A stretch of 55,666 nt of DNA, from positions 1-55,666 of the forward strand of contig JAQUWH010000009.1 of assembly GCA_028692955.1 (NCBI GenBank), in the 5' to 3' direction. The position numbers were made by a program, and so were the translations under genes. The stretch comes from Clostridia bacterium. GTDB taxonomy: Bacteria; Bacillota; Clostridia; TANB77; CAG-465. Positions 1-8,156 of the stretch are shown here, in pieces. Position 1 is the first letter of the stretch, and every line of letters begins with the position of its first letter. Below the pieces are notes generated by a model. It saw nothing but the letters and a program-made list of their open reading frames with translations, searched no databases and was not told the origin of the DNA.

Positions 1-153
1 GAAGAAAGAATAAATTATGAAATATCGTTTTATGTAAAAGATAATAATTTAATTGGAGAAATTACATATTATATTCCACCAAAAGAAACACCATCAACAG
101 AAAATACAGATAAAAAGCAAGAAGGAATTGACAAAAAAGATGCAGTTGGCTAG
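1..153 (+). CDS. C-terminal end of an unidentified protein (partial)
   Basis: An open frame enters from the left edge and ends at TAG 151-153, giving the last 50 residues of a protein. It holds a beta-strand-like stretch (YEISFYVKDNNLIGEITYYI) and then a hydrophilic Lys/Glu/Thr-rich tail. In many Bacillota the gene before rsgA is the PASTA kinase prkC, and a short beta-rich extracellular end would be compatible with that or with a penicillin-binding-protein tail. Too little is present to choose, so the function is left open. A terminator follows directly. Confidence 0.55.
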   Translation, partial: EERINYEISFYVKDNNLIGEITYYIPPKETPSTENTDKKQEGIDKKDAVG

Positions 154-160
154 CTACTAG

Positions 161-208
161 AAGAAATCGGAGTGAAAGTTAAAAATCACTTCGATTCTTT
201 TATTTTTC
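161..208 (+). terminator. Intrinsic terminator after the first partial gene
   Basis: The arms 161-175 and 186-199 pair over about 14 bp with one bulged A and one G.T pair. A T-rich tract (198-208) follows. It separates the upstream gene from rsgA. Confidence 0.75.
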
Positions 209-237
209 TTGCAAAAATCACTATTATATAGTAAGAT
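209..237 (+). promoter_or_regulatory. SigA-type promoter for rsgA
   Basis: TTGCAA at 209-214, 17-nt spacer, TAAGAT at 232-237, about 24 nt before the rsgA ATG. The -35 box overlaps the T-tract of the preceding terminator. The TTGCAA form of the -35 recurs at four other promoters of this window. Confidence 0.65.
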
Positions 238-260
238 ATATAGTAAATATAGGAGTGTAT

Positions 261-1175
261 ATGGAAAAAACAATAGTAGCTAAAGTAACAGAAAATTTAC
301 TAGACAAGTATGTATTAGAGGATGAAAATGGTAACAGATTGGAAGCTATATTAACTGGTAATGCCAAGAAGAAGAGTAATATTCTTATTGGAGATATGGT
401 TGAATGTAGTAAAAATGGAGATGTCTATACGATTCATAATGTATTGATAAGAAAGAATATGCTCATTCGACCACCAGTAGCAAACATTGATATTCTTGTC
501 ATTGTCATATCAATCACATCACCAAAACCAGATTATATATTACTTGATAAACAGCTTTTAATTTGTAAAAGTAAAAATATTAAACCAATTATTTGTATCA
601 ATAAAATAGATTTATTGAACTCTGACACGGAAGCCAAACTAGAATTAGAATATATACAAAAAGTATATGGTAAATTAGAAATTGATATTGTTTATACTAG
701 TACATTAAAGCAAGAAGGAATAGAAGAATTAAAGAAATTATTAAATGGGAAAACATCTGCCTTTTCTGGTAATTCAGGTGTTGGTAAATCAAGTATCGCA
801 AAAGAAATGATTAATAAAGTAATGAATGAGGAGATTCTAACTGGAAATGTAAGTAAAAAGACTAATAAAGGGAAACATACTACTAAATATATTAAACTAT
901 ATCATTTAGATAATCAGACATATATATTAGATACTCCAGGTTTTTCTAGCTATGAACTATATGATATTGATTACAAAGAATTATCGACATTCTATGCCGA
1001 ATTTAATGAGATTAAATGTGACTTTGAAGATTGTAGACATGTGAATGAAGATAGTAAAGTTTGCTCTATTAAAAGACAAGTAAATGAAGGAATGATAGAT
1101 AGAGGTAGATATGAAAGATATGTCTATCTATATAACAAATTAAAAGAAATAGATGATAGAAAATATAAGAGGTGA
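261..1175 (+). CDS. rsgA: RsgA, ribosome small-subunit-dependent GTPase
   Basis: A 304-residue circularly permuted GTPase that assists late maturation of the 30S subunit. The G-motifs come in permuted order: NKID (about residue 113), then the P-loop GNSGVGKSS (about 170), then DTPGF (about 224). A C-terminal zinc site follows with the spacing C-x4-C-x-H-x7-C (CDFEDCRHV..., about 250). The N-terminal OB-fold region precedes the GTPase domain. I place the start at ATG 261 because AGGAG 251-255 sits 5 nt upstream; a GTG at 255 lies inside that ribosome binding site. The gene is followed by rpe, the standard Bacillota order. Family and function are secure. Confidence 0.96.
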   Translation: MEKTIVAKVTENLLDKYVLEDENGNRLEAILTGNAKKKSNILIGDMVECSKNGDVYTIHNVLIRKNMLIRPPVANIDILVIVISITSPKPDYILLDKQLLICKSKNIKPIICINKIDLLNSDTEAKLELEYIQKVYGKLEIDIVYTSTLKQEGIEELKKLLNGKTSAFSGNSGVGKSSIAKEMINKVMNEEILTGNVSKKTNKGKHTTKYIKLYHLDNQTYILDTPGFSSYELYDIDYKELSTFYAEFNEIKCDFEDCRHVNEDSKVCSIKRQVNEGMIDRGRYERYVYLYNKLKEIDDRKYKR

Positions 1176-1180
1176 TAAAA

Positions 1181-2572
1181 GTGCAAAAGAACATATCAGT
1201 ATCCATATTGGATTCTAAAAATATACCAGAAAGTATTCGTTTATTAAAGACGGTAGCTATTCATGATAATTTTTTTCAACTCTGGATACATTTTGATGTG
1301 ATGGATGGTAAATTTGTCCCACATACTGGTGTAGATATACAATATATTAAAACTGCAAAGAATCTTGGCTTTTATGTAGATACTCATCTTATGGTGGAAA
1401 ATCCAATAGGAGACAAATATATAGAAAAAGTAATTGAATATGGAACGGATACAATTACGATTCATTATGAAATTCCCAATTTTGAGATAATTTTAAAAAG
1501 ATTAGTTGCTTTAAAAAAAGAATTATATGAAAATGAGAAAAGAATATTAACGATTGGTATTAGCATAAAACCTGATACTAGCGTAGAAGTATTAAAAAAA
1601 TATAATGACCTATTTGATTTATTACTCATCATGAGCGTTGAACCTGGACTTGGCGGTCAAACTTACTTAAATCAAACCAATGATAAAATTAAAGAGGCAA
1701 AAGAGCTTTTTAGTGATAAAATCATTCAAGTAGATGGTGGTATTCATATTAACAATATAGAGGAGCCATTAACTCTTGGTGTGGATAGCTTTGTGGTAGG
1801 TTCCTATTTAACTAAAAATAATATGTTAGATAATCTATTAAAATTAAATATTTTAAAATATTTACGTGAGTTACCAAAAGACGGAAATTTAGATTTTGAT
1901 AAAAAATTACTCATGATAACACCAGGTGGCTATGGAGAAAAGGATATTTTACTTGGAATTTCTGTTCCTACCATGAGAGGAGCAGCAAAATTTTGGTATA
2001 AGAAAATTAGTTTGAGTACGCTAGATCCATTTATATCTAGTAAATATCATGACGATAGGAGATTTGCTATTTTCTGTATGTCTAATATGGTAAAACAATA
2101 TTACGCTAAAAAAGATATTGAAAAAATTAATGATATTGTTAAGTATATGCAAAAAAATATTAAATATATTAATAATTGGGATTTAACAGATGAAACAGCA
2201 CCAAATATTTTAGGTTATTATTTATTACTATTAAATGAAAAAGAGAGAAAAAAAGAAGTAGAAACCTATACGAGCAAAGAAGATATTTGGATGAAAAGAA
2301 TAGGCATTGTATCTTTGTTAAATATGCCTAAAAATGGCTATACCGATTTTTGTATCAAAATGTGTGAGCCGCATATGTATCATGAACATCATTTAATTCA
2401 GAAAGCGATTGGATGGGTGCTAAGAGAGGCATATAAAAAAGAACCAAAAAAGATACTTGAATTATTAGTAGAAAAAAATGAAGAAAGAAAATTGCCAAAT
2501 ATTTTACTTTCCTATGCTTGTGAAAAAATGAGTGGAAATGAAAAGAAAATGGTAAAAAGAAAACAGGTGTAA
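1181..2572 (+). CDS. rpe: Ribulose-phosphate 3-epimerase fused to an AlkD-type DNA glycosylase
   Basis: A 463-residue two-domain protein. Residues about 1-220 are a TIM-barrel pentose-phosphate epimerase with its active-site signatures intact: HFDVMDGKFVPH, THLMVENP, EPGLGGQ and the VDGG aspartate loop. Residues about 222-463 read as a HEAT-repeat DNA alkylation repair protein of the AlkD family: WDLTD near residue 333 supplies the Trp and Asp at AlkD spacing, and AIGWVLREA near the end supplies the second Trp. The domains join without an obvious linker and no stop or start separates them. GTG 1181 is preferred over GTG 1172, because AGAGG at 1168-1172 is well spaced only for the former. An Rpe/AlkD fusion is unusual; each domain alone is a confident call. 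Confidence 0.88.
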   Translation: MQKNISVSILDSKNIPESIRLLKTVAIHDNFFQLWIHFDVMDGKFVPHTGVDIQYIKTAKNLGFYVDTHLMVENPIGDKYIEKVIEYGTDTITIHYEIPNFEIILKRLVALKKELYENEKRILTIGISIKPDTSVEVLKKYNDLFDLLLIMSVEPGLGGQTYLNQTNDKIKEAKELFSDKIIQVDGGIHINNIEEPLTLGVDSFVVGSYLTKNNMLDNLLKLNILKYLRELPKDGNLDFDKKLLMITPGGYGEKDILLGISVPTMRGAAKFWYKKISLSTLDPFISSKYHDDRRFAIFCMSNMVKQYYAKKDIEKINDIVKYMQKNIKYINNWDLTDETAPNILGYYLLLLNEKERKKEVETYTSKEDIWMKRIGIVSLLNMPKNGYTDFCIKMCEPHMYHEHHLIQKAIGWVLREAYKKEPKKILELLVEKNEERKLPNILLSYACEKMSGNEKKMVKRKQV

Positions 2573-2574
2573 CG

Positions 2575-3252
2575 ATGTATATAGGAATCATAGGAGCAAT
2601 GGACTCTGAAATCGCATTCTTACTTGAAAAGATGCAAGAAGTAAAGGTAAATAAAATTGGACCATTCGTGTATTATAATGGTGAAATATATAGTAAGCAA
2701 GTTGTTGCAGTTCAGTGTTTAGAGGGAAAAGTAAATGCTGCTATTTGCACACAATTATTGATAGAAAATTTCGATATTGAATATGTATTAAATATTGGTG
2801 TTGCTGGAGCTATTGACAAAAGGCTTTCCATTGGTGGAATTGCCTTAAGTTCTGCTACCGTTGAATTTGATAACGATACGACAGCATTAGGCTATGAACT
2901 AGGTCATACTTTTGGACTTGATAAAACAGTGATAGAATGTAGCGAAACTATTTTATCAAGAATCTATCACATAGCAAAAGAAAAAGAAAATGTTCTAGTA
3001 GGAGTAATTGCTTCTTCTGATCGATTTGTAGAGGATAATATAACAAAAAATATGTTAAAAGATAAATTTAATGCGATTGCAGTGGATATGGAAACGGCAG
3101 CCATTAATCATGTATGCGCTTTAAATAATATTAGATTCTGTGCGATTCGCGCTATATCAGATAATGGCAGCAAAGTTGAATTTAAAAAGTTTCTAGAAAA
3201 TGCTCTAGATAGTATCAATCGAATTATATTTGAATTTTTAAAAAATAATTGA
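2575..3252 (+). CDS. mtnN: 5'-methylthioadenosine/S-adenosylhomocysteine nucleosidase
   Basis: A 225-residue purine nucleosidase that removes adenine from MTA and SAH in methionine salvage and methyl-cycle detoxification. The IGAMDSEIAFL start carries the catalytic-site glutamate region. NIGVAGAID gives the phosphorylase-fold glycine motif, VDMETAAI the substrate-binding Glu, and RAISDNGS the catalytic aspartate. Length matches the family (about 230). The ATG is 2 nt after the rpe-alkD stop, so it is cotranscribed with rsgA. It ends in TGA, one of the proofs that UGA is a stop here. Confidence 0.95.
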   Translation: MYIGIIGAMDSEIAFLLEKMQEVKVNKIGPFVYYNGEIYSKQVVAVQCLEGKVNAAICTQLLIENFDIEYVLNIGVAGAIDKRLSIGGIALSSATVEFDNDTTALGYELGHTFGLDKTVIECSETILSRIYHIAKEKENVLVGVIASSDRFVEDNITKNMLKDKFNAIAVDMETAAINHVCALNNIRFCAIRAISDNGSKVEFKKFLENALDSINRIIFEFLKNN

Positions 3253-3277
3253 AATAGGATATGATTCATGTTACAAT
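3249..3277 (+). promoter_or_regulatory. Promoter for pfkA
   Basis: TTGAAA 3249-3254, 17-nt spacer, TACAAT 3272-3277. The -35 box overlaps the mtnN stop codon. The pfkA ATG follows 28 nt later behind AAAGGAGTGA. Confidence 0.65.
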
Positions 3278-3305
3278 AGAATAAACTAAAGGAGTGAATT
3301 GATTT

Positions 3306-4388
3306 ATGAGAAAAGTAGCATTAATGACTGCTGGAGGAGATTGCCCAGGTCTTAATAGCGTTATAAAGGCAGTAGTCATGTCTGCACAAAAAAAAGATAT
3401 TGAAATTATTGGCATTATGGATGGGTATAAAGGGTTTGTAGAACAAACCTATGTAAAGCTTGATAAAACGAGTGTATATAACATTGAAACAGAGGGAGGA
3501 ACCATTCTTGGAGCATCTAATAAAGAATGTCCTTTCCATTATCCTGTGGATGATAAAAAGGAACATTATGAAGATATGGTGGAACCTTCAGTTCAAGCAC
3601 TGAAAAAAATTGGCGTAGATGGAATGATTATCATTGGCGGAGATGGAACGTTAGATTCTGCAAGAGTGATTGAAGAACATGGAATGCAAACTATAGGAAT
3701 TCCTAAAACAATTGACAATGATATGGTAGCAAGTAATCCTACAATTGGATTTCAAACTGCAGTAGAAAATGCAGTAGGTGCTATTCGTAAGGTAAAAACA
3801 ACTGCATACTCGCATAGAAGAGTCATGGTGGTTGAAATGATGGGAAGAACATCAGGTTATCTAACATTATATGGTGGTTTTGCTGCTGGTGCTGATATTA
3901 TATTATTACCAGAACTAGAGTATGATTTAGAAGATATTTGTGAAAGAATCAAAGATATCATGAATGGTGGTAAACGTTATGTTATTATTGCTACTTCAGA
4001 AGCAGCAAAAGGAAGAGGAAAAGATGAAACCATCTCTAGAATTGTAAAAGATAGTTTTGAACAAAAAAGATATGGTGGTATTGCAGAGAAATTATCACAA
4101 GAAATAGAAGAAAAAACGGGCTATGAGTCCAGACCTGTTGTACTTGGCCATATTCAAAGAGGCGGAGAACCATGCACTGCTGACATTATACTGGGTGCAA
4201 GACTTGGTGATTATGCGATGAATTTAATTGCAGATGGTAGAACAGGGTATATTGTTGGTGTACAAGACAGTGAATTAATGAAAACAAAATTTCCAAAGGT
4301 AAGAGATGCAAGAATTCTTGACCTTGATACTAACGATGTTTATAGAACTGCAAAGGATATGGGAATATTTTTTGGAGTTAAGGAATAA
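3306..4388 (+). CDS. pfkA: 6-phosphofructokinase, long form with PKTIDND motif
   Basis: A 360-residue glycolytic phosphofructokinase, longer than the usual 320-residue Bacillus/E. coli type. GGDGTLDSAR carries a Gly at the position (E. coli 104) that favours ATP, where PPi enzymes have Asp. PKTIDND carries Lys at the position (E. coli Gly124) typical of PPi-dependent and mixed-clade enzymes. This Gly/Lys pairing is known from actinobacterial ATP-PFKs (group III). MMGRTSGYL and HIQRGG supply the substrate-binding residues. I infer an ATP enzyme of the mixed-substrate clade, probably without the classical PEP/ADP control. It is monocistronic and followed by a tRNA. Confidence 0.93.
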   Translation: MRKVALMTAGGDCPGLNSVIKAVVMSAQKKDIEIIGIMDGYKGFVEQTYVKLDKTSVYNIETEGGTILGASNKECPFHYPVDDKKEHYEDMVEPSVQALKKIGVDGMIIIGGDGTLDSARVIEEHGMQTIGIPKTIDNDMVASNPTIGFQTAVENAVGAIRKVKTTAYSHRRVMVVEMMGRTSGYLTLYGGFAAGADIILLPELEYDLEDICERIKDIMNGGKRYVIIATSEAAKGRGKDETISRIVKDSFEQKRYGGIAEKLSQEIEEKTGYESRPVVLGHIQRGGEPCTADIILGARLGDYAMNLIADGRTGYIVGVQDSELMKTKFPKVRDARILDLDTNDVYRTAKDMGIFFGVKE

Positions 4389-4403
4389 AAACTAATAGAA
4401 TAC

Positions 4404-4432
4404 TTGCAAAAAAAAACAAATAATGTTACAAT
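4404..4432 (+). promoter_or_regulatory. Promoter for tRNA-Trp
   Basis: TTGCAA 4404-4409, 17-nt A-rich spacer, TACAAT 4427-4432. The predicted start lies about 20 nt before the mature tRNA 5' end. Confidence 0.7.
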
Positions 4433-4461
4433 ATTAGTGTTACATTAATATTGTAATGGAT

Positions 4462-4535
4462 AGGGGTATAGTACATCGGTAGTATAACGGTCTCCAAAAC
4501 CGCTGAGCTAGGTTCGATTCCTAGTACCCCTGCCA
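4462..4535 (+). tRNA. tRNA-Trp (CCA anticodon)
   Basis: A full cloverleaf can be folded. The acceptor stem is AGGGGTA/TACCCCT with discriminator G and an encoded CCA end (4533-4535). The D-stem is GTAC/GTAT, the anticodon loop is CTCCAAA with anticodon CCA, and the T-arm is CTAGG-TTCGATT-CCTAG. It is a single tRNA with its own promoter. A CCA anticodon reads only UGG, in line with UGA remaining a stop codon. Confidence 0.95.
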
Positions 4536-4569
4536 ATATAAAAATAGAGTCGTACTTCGACTTTGAACT

Positions 4570-4650
4570 AAAACTTGGTGCGCATGTATCAAGTTTTGTT
4601 TTATTATATATCGAGAAAGATTTGATGTAAAAAGTGTCAAATCTTTATTT
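4570..4650 (+). terminator. Two successive terminators after tRNA-Trp
   Basis: Hairpin 1: AAAACTTG 4570-4577 pairs with CAAGTTTT 4590-4597, followed by GTTTTATT. Hairpin 2: AAAGATTTGA 4616-4625 pairs with TCAAATCTTT 4637-4646, followed by ATTTAT. The rest of 4536-4757 is AT-rich leader with a TGGTATAAT extended -10 at 4716-4723 that probably starts the flavodoxin-like gene. Confidence 0.65.
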
Positions 4651-4757
4651 ATCTGCAAAAGTAAAGTATATTTTGTAAAGTTTGATATTAATTGTAGAAT
4701 TTTGGCTTTTATTTTGGTATAATAGAGCATAATTGAAAGCAAATGGGTGAGATGAAA

Positions 4758-5237
4758 ATGAAAATTGTATATTATAGTAAAACAGGTCATACGGAACATT
4801 ATGCAAAAATGTTAGGTAAAGAATTAGAAATAGAGGCAATTCCTTTTTCTGAAATAAAGAAGATTAACAAAGAAGAACAAGTTGTATTTATGAGCTGGGT
4901 ATTTGCTAGTGGTATTAAAAAACTAAAAAAAGTTCTGAGTCAATACAATGTCATATGTGTTGCGGCAGTCGGTATGAATGTAAAAAGTGATGATAACACT
5001 AAATTACTAGTAGAGACTAATAGGCTAACAATTCCCTTTTTCTATTTACAGGGTGGATTAAATTACGATAGATTAAAAGGTTTTGAGGGTAGTTTATTAA
5101 AAATGGTAGCAAAAAAAGTAATAGAAGAAAACAGAGAGCAAGATAAAGAGTTAATTAAGATTTTTAAAAATGGTGGAGATTTCGTCTCTAAAGAAAATTT
5201 GACTGATATGATAGGACATCTTAAAAGTATTTTATAA
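4758..5237 (+). CDS. Flavodoxin-domain protein
   Basis: A 159-residue protein that begins with the FMN phosphate loop of flavodoxins (YYSKTGHTEHYA; typical pattern S/T-x-T-G-x-T). The C-terminal half departs from electron-carrier flavodoxins and resembles the flavodoxin-like proteins of the protoporphyrinogen-oxidase/menaquinone type. A role as a small FMN oxidoreductase is inferred; the redox partner is unknown. GGGTGAG at 4745-4751 fits the ATG at 4758 best. ATGs at 4743 and 4752 would give longer forms but lack properly spaced binding sites. It precedes a GNAT gene by 24 nt. Confidence 0.8.
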   Translation: MKIVYYSKTGHTEHYAKMLGKELEIEAIPFSEIKKINKEEQVVFMSWVFASGIKKLKKVLSQYNVICVAAVGMNVKSDDNTKLLVETNRLTIPFFYLQGGLNYDRLKGFEGSLLKMVAKKVIEENREQDKELIKIFKNGGDFVSKENLTDMIGHLKSIL

Positions 5238-5261
5238 AATAATCCATGTAGGTGAAAATAT

Positions 5262-5720
5262 ATGAAACTGTATTATTTAAAAGAAAAACCAGAATATATA
5301 AAGGAATTTGTTTTGCTATGTCATGAGGAATGGGGAAAACCATGGAGTGATAATGAAGTTGAGGAAAAAATTAGTAATAAGATGCATTATACGCAAAAAA
5401 GACTTGAGAATTTTCCAACCATTATCTTACTCGAAGAAAATAAACTATTAGGTTTTGTTTCCTTATTTGAAGAAGACTGTGATGAAAGAAAGAATTTGAC
5501 CCCATGGTATGCCACGTTATACGTAAAAAAGGGGTATCGAGGAAGGCATTTATCTAAATTATTAAACGATGCCATTATAGTAGAAGCAAAAAGACTTCAT
5601 TACAAGAAAATTTATCTAAAAACAGATTTGGAGAATTTTTATGAAAAATATGGATTTCACTTTTTAGAAACTATATCAAGTGGAGAAAAAATTTATTGTC
5701 AATGGTTAGAGAAAGAGTAG
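5262..5720 (+). CDS. GNAT-family N-acetyltransferase
   Basis: A 152-residue single GNAT domain. Strand 4 and the acetyl-CoA loop are visible as LYVKKGYRGRHLSKLL (a form of the Q/R-x-x-G-x-G/A signature, here RGRHLS). The family's terminal FYEKYGF motif follows near residue 128. Substrate unknown. It follows the flavodoxin-like gene and precedes a broken pyrophosphohydrolase gene by 1 nt, so these small genes look like a loosely assembled accessory operon. AGGTGA lies 8 nt before the ATG. Confidence 0.88.
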   Translation: MKLYYLKEKPEYIKEFVLLCHEEWGKPWSDNEVEEKISNKMHYTQKRLENFPTIILLEENKLLGFVSLFEEDCDERKNLTPWYATLYVKKGYRGRHLSKLLNDAIIVEAKRLHYKKIYLKTDLENFYEKYGFHFLETISSGEKIYCQWLEKE

Positions 5721-5721
5721 T

Positions 5722-6059
5722 ATGGAAAGAGTATATCATAAACTGATAAGAGATGGCATGCCAAAAATTATTATGAATAATAATGAAACCCCTATTTACT
5801 ATAAATTGAAAGATGAAGAATACTAGGAAGCTTTGCTACAAAAAGATAGTGAAGAATTACTAGAAGTAAGAAATGTCACTTCTGTGGGAGAAAAAAAGAG
5901 GAATTAGCAGATAAATTAGAATTAATTCGAGCTATGGCAAAATATAATGGTTTTAAACTAGAGGATGTTATAGAAGAAGCAGATAAGAAGAATAAAGCAA
6001 ATGGTGGCTTTGAAAAAAGATTATTTTTAGAAAAAGTGATAACAGGAGATAAGGATTAA
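5722..6059 (+). pseudogene. Broken MazG-like NTP pyrophosphohydrolase
   Basis: The reading frame starts MERVYHKLIRDGMPKII, the usual beginning of the small (about 110-residue) phosphoribosyl-ATP pyrophosphohydrolase-like/MazG family. It is broken twice. TAG at 5824-5826 stands where family members normally have Trp after DEEY, a TGG-to-TAG change. A net one-base loss near the seven-A run at 5891-5897 then shifts the frame. After the shift the remainder is readable (EELADKLELIRAMAKYNGF ... GGFEKRLFLEKV) up to TAA 6057-6059, including the metal-binding EELAD stretch. The family removes pyrophosphate from NTPs. Decay looks recent because the rest is well preserved. Confidence 0.88.
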
Positions 6060-6060
6060 T

Positions 6061-6486
6061 ATGGATGAAAAAATGATAAAAGTAGTAGGAACGATGTTCT
6101 TTAGGGAAGGTAAACTATTAATTGATAAACCTAGAAAAAGACCAACTTTTCAAATGATAGGTGGTAGAGTAGAAGAAAAGGAAACACCACTACAGGCAGC
6201 GATAAGAGAATGTCATGAAGAATTGGGGGAGAAAGCAATCTTCGATGCTAATAAATTTGACTTTGTAATGGATTTTATTGAAATTGCAACAAGTGACCCT
6301 AACTTGAAAATTCATATGCATATTTTTATCTATCAAGGGGAATTGTTAGGGGAATTAACCATCTCTGAAGAAATAGAAAAATTTATGTGGTTTGGGATAG
6401 AAGATGATATTCATTTATTGTCTAACACATTAAAAAATGAAATTATTCCTTATGCTACTAAACATAAGCTACTATACAAAAACTAA
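6061..6486 (+). CDS. NUDIX hydrolase
   Basis: A 141-residue NUDIX protein. A complete Nudix box runs from about residue 39: G-x5-E-x7-R-E-x2-E-E-L-G is satisfied by GRVEEKETPLQAAIRECHEE and the following LG, so the Mg-binding glutamates are intact. It likely hydrolyses a nucleoside-diphosphate-linked substrate. The ATG is 2 nt after the broken MazG-like gene. Pairing of two NTP-cleaning families suggests a former nucleotide-sanitation unit, of which only the NUDIX part is still whole. Confidence 0.9.
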   Translation: MDEKMIKVVGTMFFREGKLLIDKPRKRPTFQMIGGRVEEKETPLQAAIRECHEELGEKAIFDANKFDFVMDFIEIATSDPNLKIHMHIFIYQGELLGELTISEEIEKFMWFGIEDDIHLLSNTLKNEIIPYATKHKLLYKN

Positions 6487-6522
6487 TGAGTTACTTATTA
6501 TAGAATAAAAAATGGAGGATTT

Positions 6523-7773
6523 ATGGAAAATTGGAAAAAGAAAATTAGTTTGTTTTTAACGAGTCAGGCGATTTCACTAATTGGATCGTCCATTGTTCAG
6601 TATGCTATTATTTGGTTTATTACCTTAAAGACGCAATCTGGATGGATGATGACATTATCAACAATTTGTGGATTTGTTCCACAAGTTTTAATATCACTAT
6701 TTGCAGGTGTGTGGGCAGATAGATTTAATAAAAAACACATTATTATGCTATCAGATGGTTTGATTGCACTTTCAACTTTAATCATTTCTATACTATTCTT
6801 CTTTGGAATAGATAGTATATGGCTATTGTTTGTTGCCCTTGGCATTAGGTCGCTTGGCAGTGGCGTTCAAACACCTACTGTGACAGCCTTTATACCAGAG
6901 GTAGTACCAGAAGATAAATTAATGAGAGTGAACGGTATTAATACGACAATACAATCTATCATGTTAATTATATCACCGGCTATTAGCGGTGCTCTACTTG
7001 CTAGTGTTAGTTTGCAATATATATTTTTAGTGGATGTTGTAACAGCGATTATTGGAATAGGTGTATTTTCTTTTGTGAAAATAACATTTAAGAAAAAAGA
7101 AGTAGAACACGCTAATTATTTTGATTCTATCAAAGAAGGAGTCGTATATACAAAAAATCATAAACTTATATCTAGGATGCTTATCTATTTATTTGTTGCT
7201 AATTTTTTAGTGGCACCGCTAGGAATTATGACACCATTGTTAGTAACTAGAGCTTTTGGAGCAGATCCAATTTATCTTACCCTTAATGAAATTGTATTCT
7301 TTGTTGGAAACATATTAGGTGGTGTGTTGATTTCTGCTTGGGGAGGATTTAAAAATAGAATCAAGACAATTGGCTTAGGTTGCATTTGCTGTGGTATTTT
7401 ATCTATTTTCCTTGGGTTACCTTTTGGTTTTATTTTTTACTTAATAGTCATGGGAATAATGGGGGTTACGATGCCATTATTTAATACCCCATTTATTACC
7501 ATGTTTCAAGAAAATGTAGAACCTGAAAAACAAGGTAGAGTATTTTCTTTAATCAGTATTATAACAGGTGGTACAATACCGATTTCAATGATGCTTTATG
7601 GGCCACTTGCTGACTACGTTAAAATTGAATATATTTTAATATCTATTGGTATTTTATTTTGTATAGGCACTATTTTCTTGTTAAAAGATAAAGTGTTAAA
7701 AACAAATCTAGAACATAGCAAAGATAACAAAGAAGAAGAAATTTTAAATGAAATAGAAGTAGAGCAATCTTGA
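6523..7773 (+). CDS. MFS exporter, DHA3/macrolide-efflux type
   Basis: A 416-residue polytopic membrane protein with the span pattern of a 12-TM major facilitator. WADRFNKKHIIMLSD between TM2 and TM3 is the MFS signature in the form found in DHA3 (MefA-like) drug/macrolide exporters. RSLGSGVQTPTVTAFIPEVV is also typical of that group. The C-terminal tail is acidic and Lys/Glu-rich. The substrate cannot be told from sequence. The ATG has GGAGG 7 nt upstream. A short AGCAATC/GATTGCT hairpin across the stop codon may terminate it. Confidence 0.88.
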   Translation: MENWKKKISLFLTSQAISLIGSSIVQYAIIWFITLKTQSGWMMTLSTICGFVPQVLISLFAGVWADRFNKKHIIMLSDGLIALSTLIISILFFFGIDSIWLLFVALGIRSLGSGVQTPTVTAFIPEVVPEDKLMRVNGINTTIQSIMLIISPAISGALLASVSLQYIFLVDVVTAIIGIGVFSFVKITFKKKEVEHANYFDSIKEGVVYTKNHKLISRMLIYLFVANFLVAPLGIMTPLLVTRAFGADPIYLTLNEIVFFVGNILGGVLISAWGGFKNRIKTIGLGCICCGILSIFLGLPFGFIFYLIVMGIMGVTMPLFNTPFITMFQENVEPEKQGRVFSLISIITGGTIPISMMLYGPLADYVKIEYILISIGILFCIGTIFLLKDKVLKTNLEHSKDNKEEEILNEIEVEQS

Positions 7774-7831
7774 TTGCTTTACTTTTATGTGAATTTGTAG
7801 TAAAATATAATGGTAAATTTAGGAGAACAAT

Positions 7832-8143
7832 ATGTTTTTAAAAAATGACAATGAATTTGTCTGTAAAAATTGTGGCAAAAAAGTAGAGAAATTACATTAC
7901 ACATCAAGGGATCATTGCAATCATTGTTTATACTCGATTCATATTGATATTACACCAGGGGATAGAGAAAATGATTGTCTTGGTTTACTTGTCCCAATTA
8001 ACGTAATAGAAAATACTAAAAAAGGACAGGTTATCTTATATCGATGTAATAGGTGCGGTAGCAAGATAAAAAATATAGTGGCAAAAGATGATAATAAAGA
8101 AGAAATATTTAGAATAGTAGAGAACTATGCTAAAAATGGTTAA
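7832..8143 (+). CDS. RNHCP-domain zinc protein
   Basis: A 103-residue protein with two CxxC pairs: FVCKNCGKKV at the N-terminus and YRCNRCGSKI near residue 72. Between them is a variant of the family signature, RDHCNHCLYSIHID, where most members have RNHCPxCL, and then TPGDRENDC. This is the RNHCP domain (PF12647 by recognition), whose function is not established. The gene ends 13 nt before the argS start and is probably cotranscribed with it. Nothing suggests it is broken. Confidence 0.87.
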   Translation: MFLKNDNEFVCKNCGKKVEKLHYTSRDHCNHCLYSIHIDITPGDRENDCLGLLVPINVIENTKKGQVILYRCNRCGSKIKNIVAKDDNKEEIFRIVENYAKNG

Positions 8144-8156
8144 GAGAGGATGTAAC

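Noticed and set aside
4462-4535. Mycoplasma-like code with UGA as Trp
   Set aside because: The only Trp tRNA seen has the CCA anticodon and several clear genes end in TGA.
5722-6059. Reading TAG at 5824-5826 as a sense codon (amber recoding) in the MazG-like gene
   Set aside because: A second, independent frameshift follows, and TAG ends ordinary genes such as the SPL-like one (15531). A pseudogene is simpler.
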